Source: Planctomycetaceae bacterium
GTDB taxonomy: Bacteria > Planctomycetota > Planctomycetia > Pirellulales > Thermoguttaceae
Length of the DNA stretch: 64,000 nucleotides
Direction of reading: 5' to 3'
NCBI GenBank assembly: GCA_031277105.1
Contig: JAISLW010000268.1
Span: 1 to 64,000, forward strand
Shown here: positions 1 to 7,210 of the stretch, piece by piece
Numbering within the stretch: the stretch's first letter is position 1
Layout of the letters: every line of letters begins with the position of its first letter
Made by a program: the position numbers and the translations under genes
The notes under the pieces: model-generated
Seen by the model: only the letters and a program-made list of their open reading frames with translations
Database searches by the model: none
What the model was told of the DNA's origin: nothing

Positions 1-209
1 ATTTTATTGAGTTTTTCGGCGTTGGCTGCTATTCCTTCAAATTCAGCAACAAGTTGTTTTACTTTTGAAACCACTTCAGGCGGGGCTTTACGCGGAGGTA
101 GGACATTATTCCAATTAAACACGCTCATTTGGCTCATACCAGTTTTAGCGTGTTGATCGGCTTGTAGCGATTCGAATACACTAATATCTGCGACATTTTG
201 ATTTTTCAT
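1..209 (-). CDS. Tag-family small protein (partial, runs off left edge)
   Basis: The first 69 residues of a small protein whose end lies beyond the left edge. It opens MKNQNVADISVFESLQADQ and has SQMSVFN from about residue 26. This is the N-terminal tag shared with six other proteins starting at 24688, 44740, 47962, 48231, 48743 and 57474. After the tag comes a short Pro-rich stretch and then a probable helix. A GGAG ribosome site lies 8 bases before the ATG. It has its own promoter with a 5' hairpin, so it is probably transcribed independently of the terminase gene behind it. Function is unknown; the tag looks like a sorting or binding signal (inference). Confidence 0.85.
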   Translation of the reverse strand, partial: MKNQNVADISVFESLQADQHAKTGMSQMSVFNWNNVLPPRKAPPEVVSKVKQLVAEFEGIAANAEKLNK

Positions 210-246
210 AAAATTTCTCCTAGTTTTTTATTTGTTTACTATTTAT

Positions 247-302
247 CCTTTGTCCAAAGGAACGAATTGACATAATACAAAAAAAAAATGGAGTTGTGTC
301 GA
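247..302 (-). promoter_or_regulatory. Sigma70-like promoter and 5' hairpin of the tag gene at 209
   Basis: Read on the minus strand: -35 box TCGACA (302-297), a 19-base spacer ending in ten T and a G, and -10 box TATTAT (277-272). About ten bases past the likely start of transcription is a perfect hairpin, CCTTTG-GA-CAAAGG (260-247). The same layout with almost the same sequence precedes the tag gene at 47962, where the loop reads AA instead of GA. Confidence 0.75.
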
Positions 303-314
303 TTGTGAAAAATT

Positions 315-2162
315 TTACCATCCGCTTGCTACACGTCGTCGCATAGTTGCAATTAAGTTGAAAGCGCCAGCCGATGCGTCAACTTGGTCTTTGTACCTCG
401 ACGACGGGAAGTATTGTAACTCGGCTATGTAATCCGTATTCCATTCGCCTGGCACTAACGTAACATTGTACCCGTTGACTTGAGCGCTGAACGGTTCCGC
501 TCGCGTTTCCTTGTGCGTATCCGCTTTGTCTATTTTAGTTACAAACCCCGCAAGATTACGAACAGTTGAAATCGCCGATTCAAAACCGCCACTGCCAGGC
601 TCTTGCTCAATCCCAATTACAACTGATTTGCCGTCCCTTTCGGCAGTTTGTCTGATCAACCGTTCTCTTGCATCCGAATCCCACCTGCCCCTAATAACAT
701 CAAGCACATAAAACTTACCCGATCTAGTTACGCCCAATTTAGCGCCTACCGTAAAACAAGCCGTCTTTTTGACCGAAATCGCTTTGTCCCAATACCGGAT
801 CGCATACGTAACAGGATCACTCGGATCAACATGACCTACCCGCAAACGGTCAATCAAAAACATACCGCCACTACGCGGTATCGGTTGCTGGTCATATTGA
901 CACGCATAACCGTATTCGCCCATCCACTTTCGACGCTGTTCCAATAAATCCCGCGATAACCGCAACGGATCAAGCAACCCGTCAACATAATTCAATTTGA
1001 CCTCTTCCGGCAAAACCTTTTGACCTTCACTACAATCCGCAGGCAAACAAATATGCTTAAACGAACCCTCTTTTGAATTGTCAATCCAATCACCCGTCGG
1101 ATCATTTTGATGCAACCGCTGCATAATCATAATTATCGGCGTAACAGTCGCATCGACAGTTCTAGTCGTAATCGTTTCATGCAACCACAAACTAGCATTA
1201 CGCAAACCCGCTTCCGAAGCCGCTTCCATCGGGTTAATCGGATCATCTATGACTATACAATTATGAACCAAAAAACCATTAGCAAAAAAATTATGAGCGC
1301 CCTCTACCTCAATGTCATATACAAACTCCGTTTCATTGCTAACTCTTGTAATCGATTCGATCCTTGCTCTTTGTTTTTCCGTGAACGATACGAGGTCGTC
1401 CCCGATTTGTAAATCCTTCGCCTCTTTGTAACCGAATCCATAAACGAAAAATTTATGGTCTGAAGTTGCTCTAACTTTACGTCCGCCAGCTTTAATTTCA
1501 TATAAATTTTTACACTCCCTTTTAATTATTGCTACAACTTTTTTATAAACTAGAACGCCATCTATATCTTGTGATAAAACATTATCGCCTACTTGTATTT
1601 GTTCTATCGGTTTTACGTCTTGAAATACAGTTACTAAAGTTCCAGCGGGCATACAGTGGGCGTGTTTGCCCGTAATCGCTCCCCCTATACCTGCACAATA
1701 TCGCTCGCCCGATTTCGTATTGGTGAAATGCGTAGATTGCCGCAAACCTAAAACGATTTCAGGAAAACAACGCTGAAATAATTCAGATTGAATTACGTTG
1801 AGATTCTTGCGACTAAAATCTTCCGCCAAACCGCCGCTGTACGAACACGCTATTATCCGAGCGCTAGGCATCCGAACCCATGTATAAGCAGGCAAAAAAA
1901 TTGAGAAAATCGTACTTTTGGTCGTACTCGGCGGAATGTTAATTACGAGGTCGTATAATTTTGGCAAACCCTTAAATACGCGTTCAAGCATTATCTGCAC
2001 TTCGTCGCATAAATATTTTATATGCCAATTCCAAATAGGCTTGTCAACAATAATCGTTCCCCAAAACTCTTGAACGAAACGAAAAAAAGAATGCTTCGTT
2101 ATATCCCTGATTAATTCTATCTCCGCATCCTGCGGAATACACACAGATAATTCTTCACCCAT
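315..2162 (-). CDS. Phage terminase large subunit with mini-intein
   Basis: ATPase and nuclease motor that packages phage DNA into the prohead. The ATPase part shows a degenerate Walker A (PPSTTKST, residues 77-84), Walker B IVIDD just after the intein (303-307), and the terminase motif MQRLHQNDPTGDW. The C-terminal RNase-H-like nuclease has acidic residues in RYWDKA (D459), GIEQEP (E519) and KDQVDA (D592/D595). A 132-residue intein (170-301) must be spliced out between His and Cys directly before Walker B. I chose the ATG at 2162; a TTG four codons earlier (2174) is possible, and neither has a clear ribosome site. It follows the ParB-like gene. The probable small subunit is far away at 56.2 kb. 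Confidence 0.93.
   Translation of the reverse strand: MGEELSVCIPQDAEIELIRDITKHSFFRFVQEFWGTIIVDKPIWNWHIKYLCDEVQIMLERVFKGLPKLYDLVINIPPSTTKSTIFSIFLPAYTWVRMPSARIIACSYSGGLAEDFSRKNLNVIQSELFQRCFPEIVLGLRQSTHFTNTKSGERYCAGIGGAITGKHAHCMPAGTLVTVFQDVKPIEQIQVGDNVLSQDIDGVLVYKKVVAIIKRECKNLYEIKAGGRKVRATSDHKFFVYGFGYKEAKDLQIGDDLVSFTEKQRARIESITRVSNETEFVYDIEVEGAHNFFANGFLVHNCIVIDDPINPMEAASEAGLRNASLWLHETITTRTVDATVTPIIMIMQRLHQNDPTGDWIDNSKEGSFKHICLPADCSEGQKVLPEEVKLNYVDGLLDPLRLSRDLLEQRRKWMGEYGYACQYDQQPIPRSGGMFLIDRLRVGHVDPSDPVTYAIRYWDKAISVKKTACFTVGAKLGVTRSGKFYVLDVIRGRWDSDARERLIRQTAERDGKSVVIGIEQEPGSGGFESAISTVRNLAGFVTKIDKADTHKETRAEPFSAQVNGYNVTLVPGEWNTDYIAELQYFPSSRYKDQVDASAGAFNLIATMRRRVASGW
1260..1655 (-). other. Mini-intein in the terminase
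   Basis: A 132-residue insertion with all splicing blocks. It starts with Cys (CMPAGTLV), has a block B TSDH, and ends VHN followed by Cys as the first residue of the C-extein. It lacks room for a homing endonuclease, so it is a mini-intein. It sits directly before the Walker B strand, a conserved site typical for inteins. Splicing should be needed for a working terminase. Confidence 0.92.
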
Positions 2163-2196
2163 ACGTCTAAACAAATTTCTTTAATTTTTAACGCTA

Positions 2197-2955
2197 TTAT
2201 TTCGCTAACGCTGATTCGCAGATTTCACACATTTTTAGTAACGCAGTTGACCTGTTTTTTATTTTGAATTGTTTTTGTACTTTCGACATGATATTTATGA
2301 ACCAATCAGGATCGCCGATAACAATGCTTGTCGATTCAACGTCTAAACCGACTTTTTGTTCTAGCGAGTCCAATAAATGTTCTACCCGTTCCTTATTCGC
2401 TTCGCAAAACATAAACGTCAACGAATATAACTCCAAATCATTTTCTGCTATCGTCGATAAATCTAACGCCTTGCACTCAAACAATAATTTCTCGTCAATT
2501 CCACTATATTGCTTCAAAAATAAATCATTCAAATCAGCGTATAAACTTTTCAAAATAGTCAAATCATCTTGACCTGTAATTGCGTTGTGACTTAACTGAA
2601 TTGCCAATTGGCGTTTTTCATCAAAATCTTTTTCATCGCCGTACAAGATCAATATTTTATCCAAATTGGCTTTTATTGCCGCTTTCACTCTGTGATTACC
2701 GCTGATAATTTTATACTTCCCGTCCTGTCGCTTAATTCCAAACGGTAATTGACTCAAAAAACCGTCATGTTCAATATTATTTGTAAGTTTATCTTGTTGT
2801 TCTTTTGTCATGTACCGTGCGTTTCTGTCAAGCAATACGCAATCGTTTTTAGGCGAAACGTAAGCCAATTGATACGGCGTTATCAATTGATTTATTTCAA
2901 CTAATCTAGCGTTGACATCCAAATTTATTGATCCAAATTTTTCCTGTTCTTCCAT
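2197..2955 (-). CDS. ParB-like nuclease-domain protein
   Basis: 252 residues. The N-terminal third matches the ParB/sulfiredoxin-like fold: GFLSQLPFGI, then a hydrophobic strand and the motif ISGNHRVKAA near residues 84-93. Helical segments follow. Such proteins often sit next to terminase or methyltransferase genes in phages, but their job there is mostly unknown. The start overlaps the preceding gene by 31 bases, so the two are translationally linked. It is one of four ParB-domain proteins in the window (also 49283, 54528, 55638). A role in DNA binding or nicking is inference. Confidence 0.75.
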   Translation of the reverse strand: MEEQEKFGSINLDVNARLVEINQLITPYQLAYVSPKNDCVLLDRNARYMTKEQQDKLTNNIEHDGFLSQLPFGIKRQDGKYKIISGNHRVKAAIKANLDKILILYGDEKDFDEKRQLAIQLSHNAITGQDDLTILKSLYADLNDLFLKQYSGIDEKLLFECKALDLSTIAENDLELYSLTFMFCEANKERVEHLLDSLEQKVGLDVESTSIVIGDPDWFINIMSKVQKQFKIKNRSTALLKMCEICESALAK

Positions 2956-4253
2956 TTTTTATAACATTCCTTAATTGATAAATTCGTAAATTTGGCGGTA
3001 TAAACCAGTTTATTGTTTTCATTACTGCCTTGTTTTTGGAAAATGCCGCGATACTTCATTGAAACAGGTTTATCTGTATAAACTGACGTTTGCAGCCCCT
3101 TGTAATCGAATGCGTAATGCCGTCGCAATAATTTAGATACATCCGCCGATCTCAATAAATACAATAACAATTTCGATAACCTGTCCACCGACGACGGCAC
3201 AACAAAATCACTCAACAAACACATCAATTCAAAAACATCCTGCGTTCCTAAACTCTTTGAAAACGTAGCAAACCCAAATAATTTTTTATCCGCCAAAAAA
3301 CCAATCGCAAAATCACCGCCACAATTGTAATCCACTCTAACAGACATAAATAAATGTTTGTAATGATTGACTAATTTAGTTGGGATTTGTACTACTCTTA
3401 TATCAGTTTCATCTGTAATAATATCGTTAATCGACAATATTTCGGGCGTTTTGTCTAACGTTTTTATTTGCGGTCGTAAATAAAAAGTATCATCAGTAAT
3501 ATTCGTATAAAAATAAACGGAACGTTTACCCGCTTCCTTATCAACTCTGCCCGTAATAAACGGTTTGGTTTCGGGATACAACATATCGCTAAAAACGCAC
3601 GCTCGCTTTGACTCCAATAATTCCCTGTAATATGACCCTGCGTTACCTGAATCGAATAATTCATACGAAGGTCGCTCGTACTCAAAAGAGCGCTCTACAT
3701 AATTGTACAACTTCTCATATCCGCCCTTATAAGTCGGTGCGTACAAAAATACCGTACTATTTTCATTAGCGTTGTTAAGATGCGCCTTAAAATCGCCAAA
3801 AAAGAAATCCGCAATATTAAAATCAAAACACTTACTTTTCTGAAACGAATCAATTGTTTTATCAAAAAATTGTTTCGATTCCTTTTTGTACGTATCGCAC
3901 ATAACCGCTTGATACTCATTTTTTCTGCGGGCAAATTGTCCATATTGCATCGTAAACATCACTTTGACTAACATCGTGTACGGCGTTTCTGACCATGTAT
4001 CAAACACGGCAAGCAATTCGTCATTAACACATTTAACAGAAAACGATTCCTTTTGCACTATCGCCGCAACTAAACGACTGTACAACGAAACGTCATTAGA
4101 ATACACGTTAAAACCATAAAAAGACGCTATTCGGTCAAACGTAAAATTACCAGAACAACCTACATAAATATTCGGGTACTTCACTTTGTTTACCGTACTC
4201 AATATACGTTCAACTGCAATACAACTGTCCTTGTCCAACGAACCCACAAACAT
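2925..4253 (-). CDS. Putative phage DNA adenine methyltransferase-like / antirestriction protein
   Basis: About 442 residues from the ATG at 4253, which follows GAGGGAT and the stop of the DUF488 gene. The N-terminus looks like a D12-type methyltransferase: VGCSGNFTFDR (cofactor loop) and NDVSLYS. The expected DPPY is replaced by APTYKGGYEKLY. This resembles a group of phage proteins annotated as antirestriction adenine methyltransferases. The C-terminal part (LSKLLLYLLRS, VYTDKPVSMKYRG, TNLSIKECYKKW) has the feel of an acetyltransferase or Mom-like domain, suggesting base modification against restriction. The altered catalytic motif means plain methylation is uncertain. Assignment rests on recalled family patterns only. 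Confidence 0.55.
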   Translation of the reverse strand: MFVGSLDKDSCIAVERILSTVNKVKYPNIYVGCSGNFTFDRIASFYGFNVYSNDVSLYSRLVAAIVQKESFSVKCVNDELLAVFDTWSETPYTMLVKVMFTMQYGQFARRKNEYQAVMCDTYKKESKQFFDKTIDSFQKSKCFDFNIADFFFGDFKAHLNNANENSTVFLYAPTYKGGYEKLYNYVERSFEYERPSYELFDSGNAGSYYRELLESKRACVFSDMLYPETKPFITGRVDKEAGKRSVYFYTNITDDTFYLRPQIKTLDKTPEILSINDIITDETDIRVVQIPTKLVNHYKHLFMSVRVDYNCGGDFAIGFLADKKLFGFATFSKSLGTQDVFELMCLLSDFVVPSSVDRLSKLLLYLLRSADVSKLLRRHYAFDYKGLQTSVYTDKPVSMKYRGIFQKQGSNENNKLVYTAKFTNLSIKECYKKWKNRKNLDQ

Positions 4254-4254
4254 A

Positions 4255-4764
4255 TCATCCCTCGTCAAATAAAGATTTTATTTCCGCTTTCGGTTTGTCT
4301 GATAATTCTTCGATGATTTCGCCTGTTTTATTTTCCCACCATTCGGCAAACATACGACGATGACACCATTGACCTACTTTACTCACATCCTCGTAGCACA
4401 ACAAAACTACAGGTTTTAAACAGTTCGTACTTAAAGTTGCATTTACATTCGCCTGCTTATCTATCGGGCGGCAGGTTTTTACGCTTTTGCATTGCTGATT
4501 TTCAAGTACGATTTGTTTATTAGTTTCAAACGCTTCAAACGCCGCCCGTATTTTATTTACGCCTACCGATTCTAATATCTTAAAATACGCCTCACGATAA
4601 ACAGATTGATCCGTCAACTCTTTGACCATCTCCCACGTCGGAGCAATAATAGTCAAATAAGTATCAACCTTGAGAAATCGATACTTACCAACCGAAATCC
4701 CAACCAAATAATAATCGCCGCCACGCAACAAACGATTACCATAATAACTCGTAAATATACGCAT
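4255..4764 (-). CDS. DUF488-family protein with an in-frame palindromic insertion
   Basis: 169 residues. Typical DUF488 features: GGDYYLVGISVGKY near the N-terminus, and VVLLCYE (118-124) followed by WCHRRMFAEWW (133-143) near the C-terminus. Between the helix IRAAFEAFETNK and VVLLCYE the family normally has only a few residues. Here about 34 extra residues (roughly 84-117, Cys- and Lys-rich) are present. They are encoded by a copy of the 95-base palindromic element found in spacers at 13959 and 29043. The reading frame stays open through it. The gene is the first of a run with the methyltransferase-like, ParB-like and terminase genes. Function of phage DUF488 proteins is unknown. Confidence 0.8.
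   Translation of the reverse strand: MRIFTSYYGNRLLRGGDYYLVGISVGKYRFLKVDTYLTIIAPTWEMVKELTDQSVYREAYFKILESVGVNKIRAAFEAFETNKQIVLENQQCKSVKTCRPIDKQANVNATLSTNCLKPVVLLCYEDVSKVGQWCHRRMFAEWWENKTGEIIEELSDKPKAEIKSLFDEG
4417..4511 (-). repeat. Palindromic 95-base element, copy inside the DUF488 gene
   Basis: Aligns without gaps to the copies at 13959-14053 and 29043-29137. Shared parts are the left end (TTTTAAACxGTTCG), a central inverted repeat (CGCCTGC ... GGCAGG), TTTxACGCTTTT, and the right end TTTCAAGTACGA. The outer ends are imperfect inverted repeats of each other. It encodes residues 85-116 of the host gene and keeps the frame. Confidence 0.85.
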
Positions 4765-4771
4765 AATTAAA

Positions 4772-5119
4772 TTACCTGTGATCGATTATAAAATTTCGTC
4801 TTACTTCTCTTTCAGTAAAAGTACCTTTATATACGTCCTTGTCGTTATCTGTTCTTTCAACTACATTGATTTTAAAGTCGGAAAAAAGCAAAATATCTTG
4901 TAAACTTGAATCTAACGCATTCAAAACAGTTTCTATCGCCTTATCTTTAGTACGAAAATAGTCGTCCCTCTTGACCAAGTTGTAACAATCTAAATACCAA
5001 CCTTTTTTACCGCCCAAAAAAACCAACTTGCCAAGTAAACACCGATTGCAAAAAAGATATTTCCAAGCGGGTTTATCCGTATAATCTAAAACAATTAAAT
5101 CAAATTCGATTACGCTCAT
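4772..5119 (-). CDS. Hypothetical protein
   Basis: 115 residues, not recognised. It has a Cys pair (LFCNRC, residues 23-28) and a Gly-Trp rich segment (FLGGKKGWYLDCYN), then charged helical segments. An AAAGGA ribosome site precedes the ATG. It lies 7 bases before the DUF488 gene and so probably heads this leftmost operon. No membrane segment or signal peptide is seen. Confidence 0.65.
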   Translation of the reverse strand: MSVIEFDLIVLDYTDKPAWKYLFCNRCLLGKLVFLGGKKGWYLDCYNLVKRDDYFRTKDKAIETVLNALDSSLQDILLFSDFKINVVERTDNDKDVYKGTFTEREVRRNFIIDHR

Positions 5120-5577
5120 TTGCTAATTTCCTTTTAATTTATTCTTACTTTAATTTGCGTTTATTGTTTGCTTGTCTAGTGGATAATAACGGCTTGCCTC
5201 GTCAACGTACAAGTAGCCAACTTGAACGGACGCGGCGGAATATGAGAGATAAAACCCCGCCGCGTTTCGGCATCCTACCAACAAACAGTAACCATTATAT
5301 TATGCCAAATAATAACTCAAAATTAGAAAAATTTTATCAAAAATCCAAAGATATATTTTTGAACCGTCTGTCAAATTGAGAATTACCAAAAGGCTAATAG
5401 AATATGCCAATTGACAAATAAAAATTAAAAAGAATCCAAAAGAATTATTTGACCAACAGATCAAAAAAAACCACAACACCAAAACATTGCGAAAGCACGG
5501 AGGCTTTCAATTACACTTTATTATAACATTATCAAAATATACAACAATGTAAAATAAATAAAAATAATAAAGAAAAA
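5120..5577. other. 458-base spacer with inverted repeats, no convincing gene
   Basis: Contains a 9-base inverted repeat (ACGCGGCGG at about 5230 and CCGCCGCGT at about 5257), two copies of the octamer TATGCCAA (near 5300 and 5404), and a small hairpin GAAAGC-ACGGAG-GCTTTC (about 5490-5507). TTGACA on the minus strand (5375-5370) could be part of the promoter for the genes starting at 5119. A 74-codon plus-strand frame here has no ribosome site or familiar content and I do not call it. Confidence 0.5.
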
Positions 5578-6210
5578 TTACAATTCTTCATTGTCAATAA
5601 GATTTTTGATTGTGGCAAAAAAGTCTTCATTAATAGAATAACTCTGACGGAATACAGTGGAGGTCATTATTTTATTACGTCTTAATAACTCTACATTCTT
5701 GAAAACAATCTGATAGTCTTGCCCACTATCACAATCCCTCAAATTACGATAATTCCAAACATTATAACGAACCGAGCCATAATAAATCCAAAGATCACGC
5801 CAATCCCATTCTATTTTATTACACGAAACAGCATTGCGTAAAAAATTCTTATGATTTTGAGGTAATTCGTTATATAACTGTTTATGTCGCTCAATTTCTT
5901 TTTTCCGTTCATCCTCTTGGCGTTCTATCTCCTTTTTTCGCTCAATTTCTTGTTGCTTGCTTTTGATTCGTTTTGCAATTAGATGAACAATAATTTGGGA
6001 TGACAAAAAGCAAAAGATCCATAGAGCAATCAAAGGGTATATTTTGCCAAAATCAGATTGAATTATCTGATACCAACGCAATTCCCTAAATATCAAGTAA
6101 AGACAAAAAGTAAAAATTAGAGTAAAAAACAACGCAAAAAGTTGCGTCAAAGGTATTCGTACACGTCCGCACACTATATCTATGATACACTGTAACAATC
6201 TTTCTAGCAC
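5578..6210 (-). CDS. Two-helix membrane protein with coiled coil, SieB-like organisation
   Basis: 210 residues, GTG start behind a strong GGAGG. Two hydrophobic helices (about residues 20-41 and 57-79) anchor it in the inner membrane. They are followed by a highly charged coiled coil (KSKQQEIERKKEIERQEDER region) and a soluble C-terminal domain with WDWRDLWIYYG. This order resembles phage superinfection-exclusion B proteins, and its position as a lone gene between spacers fits a moron. The similarity is of layout, not of clear motifs, so function is tentative. Confidence 0.6.
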   Translation of the reverse strand: MLERLLQCIIDIVCGRVRIPLTQLFALFFTLIFTFCLYLIFRELRWYQIIQSDFGKIYPLIALWIFCFLSSQIIVHLIAKRIKSKQQEIERKKEIERQEDERKKEIERHKQLYNELPQNHKNFLRNAVSCNKIEWDWRDLWIYYGSVRYNVWNYRNLRDCDSGQDYQIVFKNVELLRRNKIMTSTVFRQSYSINEDFFATIKNLIDNEEL

Positions 6211-6381
6211 AGATTAATCCTCCATAAAAACCAACGAGACAAAATTAGTTAAATTTCCGTCATAGAATTAACGAGTATTCATCCTAAATACTTTTTCAGA
6301 TTTTATCCGATGCAATAAGACTTGTCAATGTTTAGTTTCAACAATAAAAAATTATAAAATAAACAAACCGTAAACTTAAGT

Positions 6382-6411
6382 CCTCCGGTGAAGAGCGCTC
6401 TTCACCGGAGG
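6382..6411 (+). terminator. Perfect 30-base palindrome followed by T tract
   Basis: CCTCCGGTGAAGAGC pairs with GCTCTTCACCGGAGG with no mismatch, followed on the plus strand by about nine T. It has terminator form for plus-strand reading, yet the neighbouring genes are on the minus strand and end just before it (6420). On that strand the T tract precedes the hairpin, so it may act as a transcript end or a 3' stabiliser. Confidence 0.7.
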
Positions 6412-6419
6412 CTTTTTTT

Positions 6420-6890
6420 TTAATTTAATTTAACGCCGTGTGGGTTATCTACTGTTGGTATTATTCTCGGTTCTAATTTTTTTGGTTCGGGCGTTGGGAT
6501 ATTTTCGGGCTGTTGTTGAGGCGGGGGCGGGGGGGGTTGCATTGGTCTGGGCGGTTGTGGTCTGCCGTTAAGTTGGAAGTTTATCGCCTGCGCGTTAAAG
6601 AAGGTGTAATCCATGAAGTGGGCTAGCCAGAGGCTGGTAAAACTTGCGATACAACCGCAGCCGAAAAATCTAAAACCCGTCAAGTACAAATCTGGATTGT
6701 ACCATTCGCCGTAAAGGGCGGGTGTGAAAATTACGCCTGCCCAAAAGCCGACGCATTGCGGGCATTGGATAAAGTACCCGTGTAATTTAGACGGGTCGAA
6801 CAGGCTTCGCGGGAATGCGAATAGTCTGCTTTTTGTGATAATCAAAGTCATTCCGGCGCTCGCCAGAATAAAAATAATCAAATCTAACAT
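6420..6890 (-). CDS. DUF1360-like membrane protein with Pro-rich tail
   Basis: 156 residues. Hydrophobic segments at about 1-22, 46-60 and 77-92. The motif FIQCPQCVGFWAGVI (residues 40-54) is typical of small phage/bacterial membrane proteins of the DUF1360 type. The C-terminal third is a Pro/Gln linker (PPPPPPQQQP). It starts at a TAATG overlap with the previous gene behind GGAGC, so it is co-translated with it. Its place after the virion genes hints at lysis or membrane attachment, but nothing shows this directly. Confidence 0.65.
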   Translation of the reverse strand: MLDLIIFILASAGMTLIITKSRLFAFPRSLFDPSKLHGYFIQCPQCVGFWAGVIFTPALYGEWYNPDLYLTGFRFFGCGCIASFTSLWLAHFMDYTFFNAQAINFQLNGRPQPPRPMQPPPPPPQQQPENIPTPEPKKLEPRIIPTVDNPHGVKLN

Positions 6891-7210
6891 TAATAAGTAG
6901 CTCCTGTGCCTATGGAGGTATAGGCGTTAAGGTTATTAGCGGAGTGACCTCCCCCTCCGCAACCGCAGCCGCCGGAAGCGCTCGCGGACGGTTGCCCGTG
7001 CGGACGCGTTCTGATTGCAGGGTTAAGTTGATTTTGTCGCGGTTGAACCGTTTGCGGAATATTATTTGGCGAAAGTTTATTGAGATACGGGCAGGCGCTC
7101 GTGCAATCTTTTAAACACTTCGTAACTGAATATTCGCAAGTTATCTCTCGCGACAGTACTGTTCCGGCGCATGATTTACCGGTTTGTATTTGATTGGTGC
7201 AATGGATCAT
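6890..7210 (-). CDS. Small Cys-rich hypothetical protein
   Basis: About 106 residues from the ATG at 7210, which overlaps the stop of the 1515-residue gene (ATGA). This start is preferred over the TTG at 7222. Eight or more Cys, several in pairs that could bind metal (SCAGTVL, TCEYSVTKCLKDCTSAC), then a Gly/Cys cluster (GGCGCGGGG). Not recognised. It shares Cys richness and coupling with the large upstream protein and may belong to the same virion structure. Confidence 0.65.
   Translation of the reverse strand: MIHCTNQIQTGKSCAGTVLSREITCEYSVTKCLKDCTSACPYLNKLSPNNIPQTVQPRQNQLNPAIRTRPHGQPSASASGGCGCGGGGHSANNLNAYTSIGTGATY

Noticed and set aside
5160-5235. tRNA-like phrase (GTCTAGTGGATAATAAC) in the 5.2 kb spacer
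   Set aside because: No proper anticodon stem and no TTCGA arm; acceptor ends do not pair.
5155-5379. 74-codon plus-strand frame
   Set aside because: No ribosome site, no protein-like composition, crosses inverted repeats.
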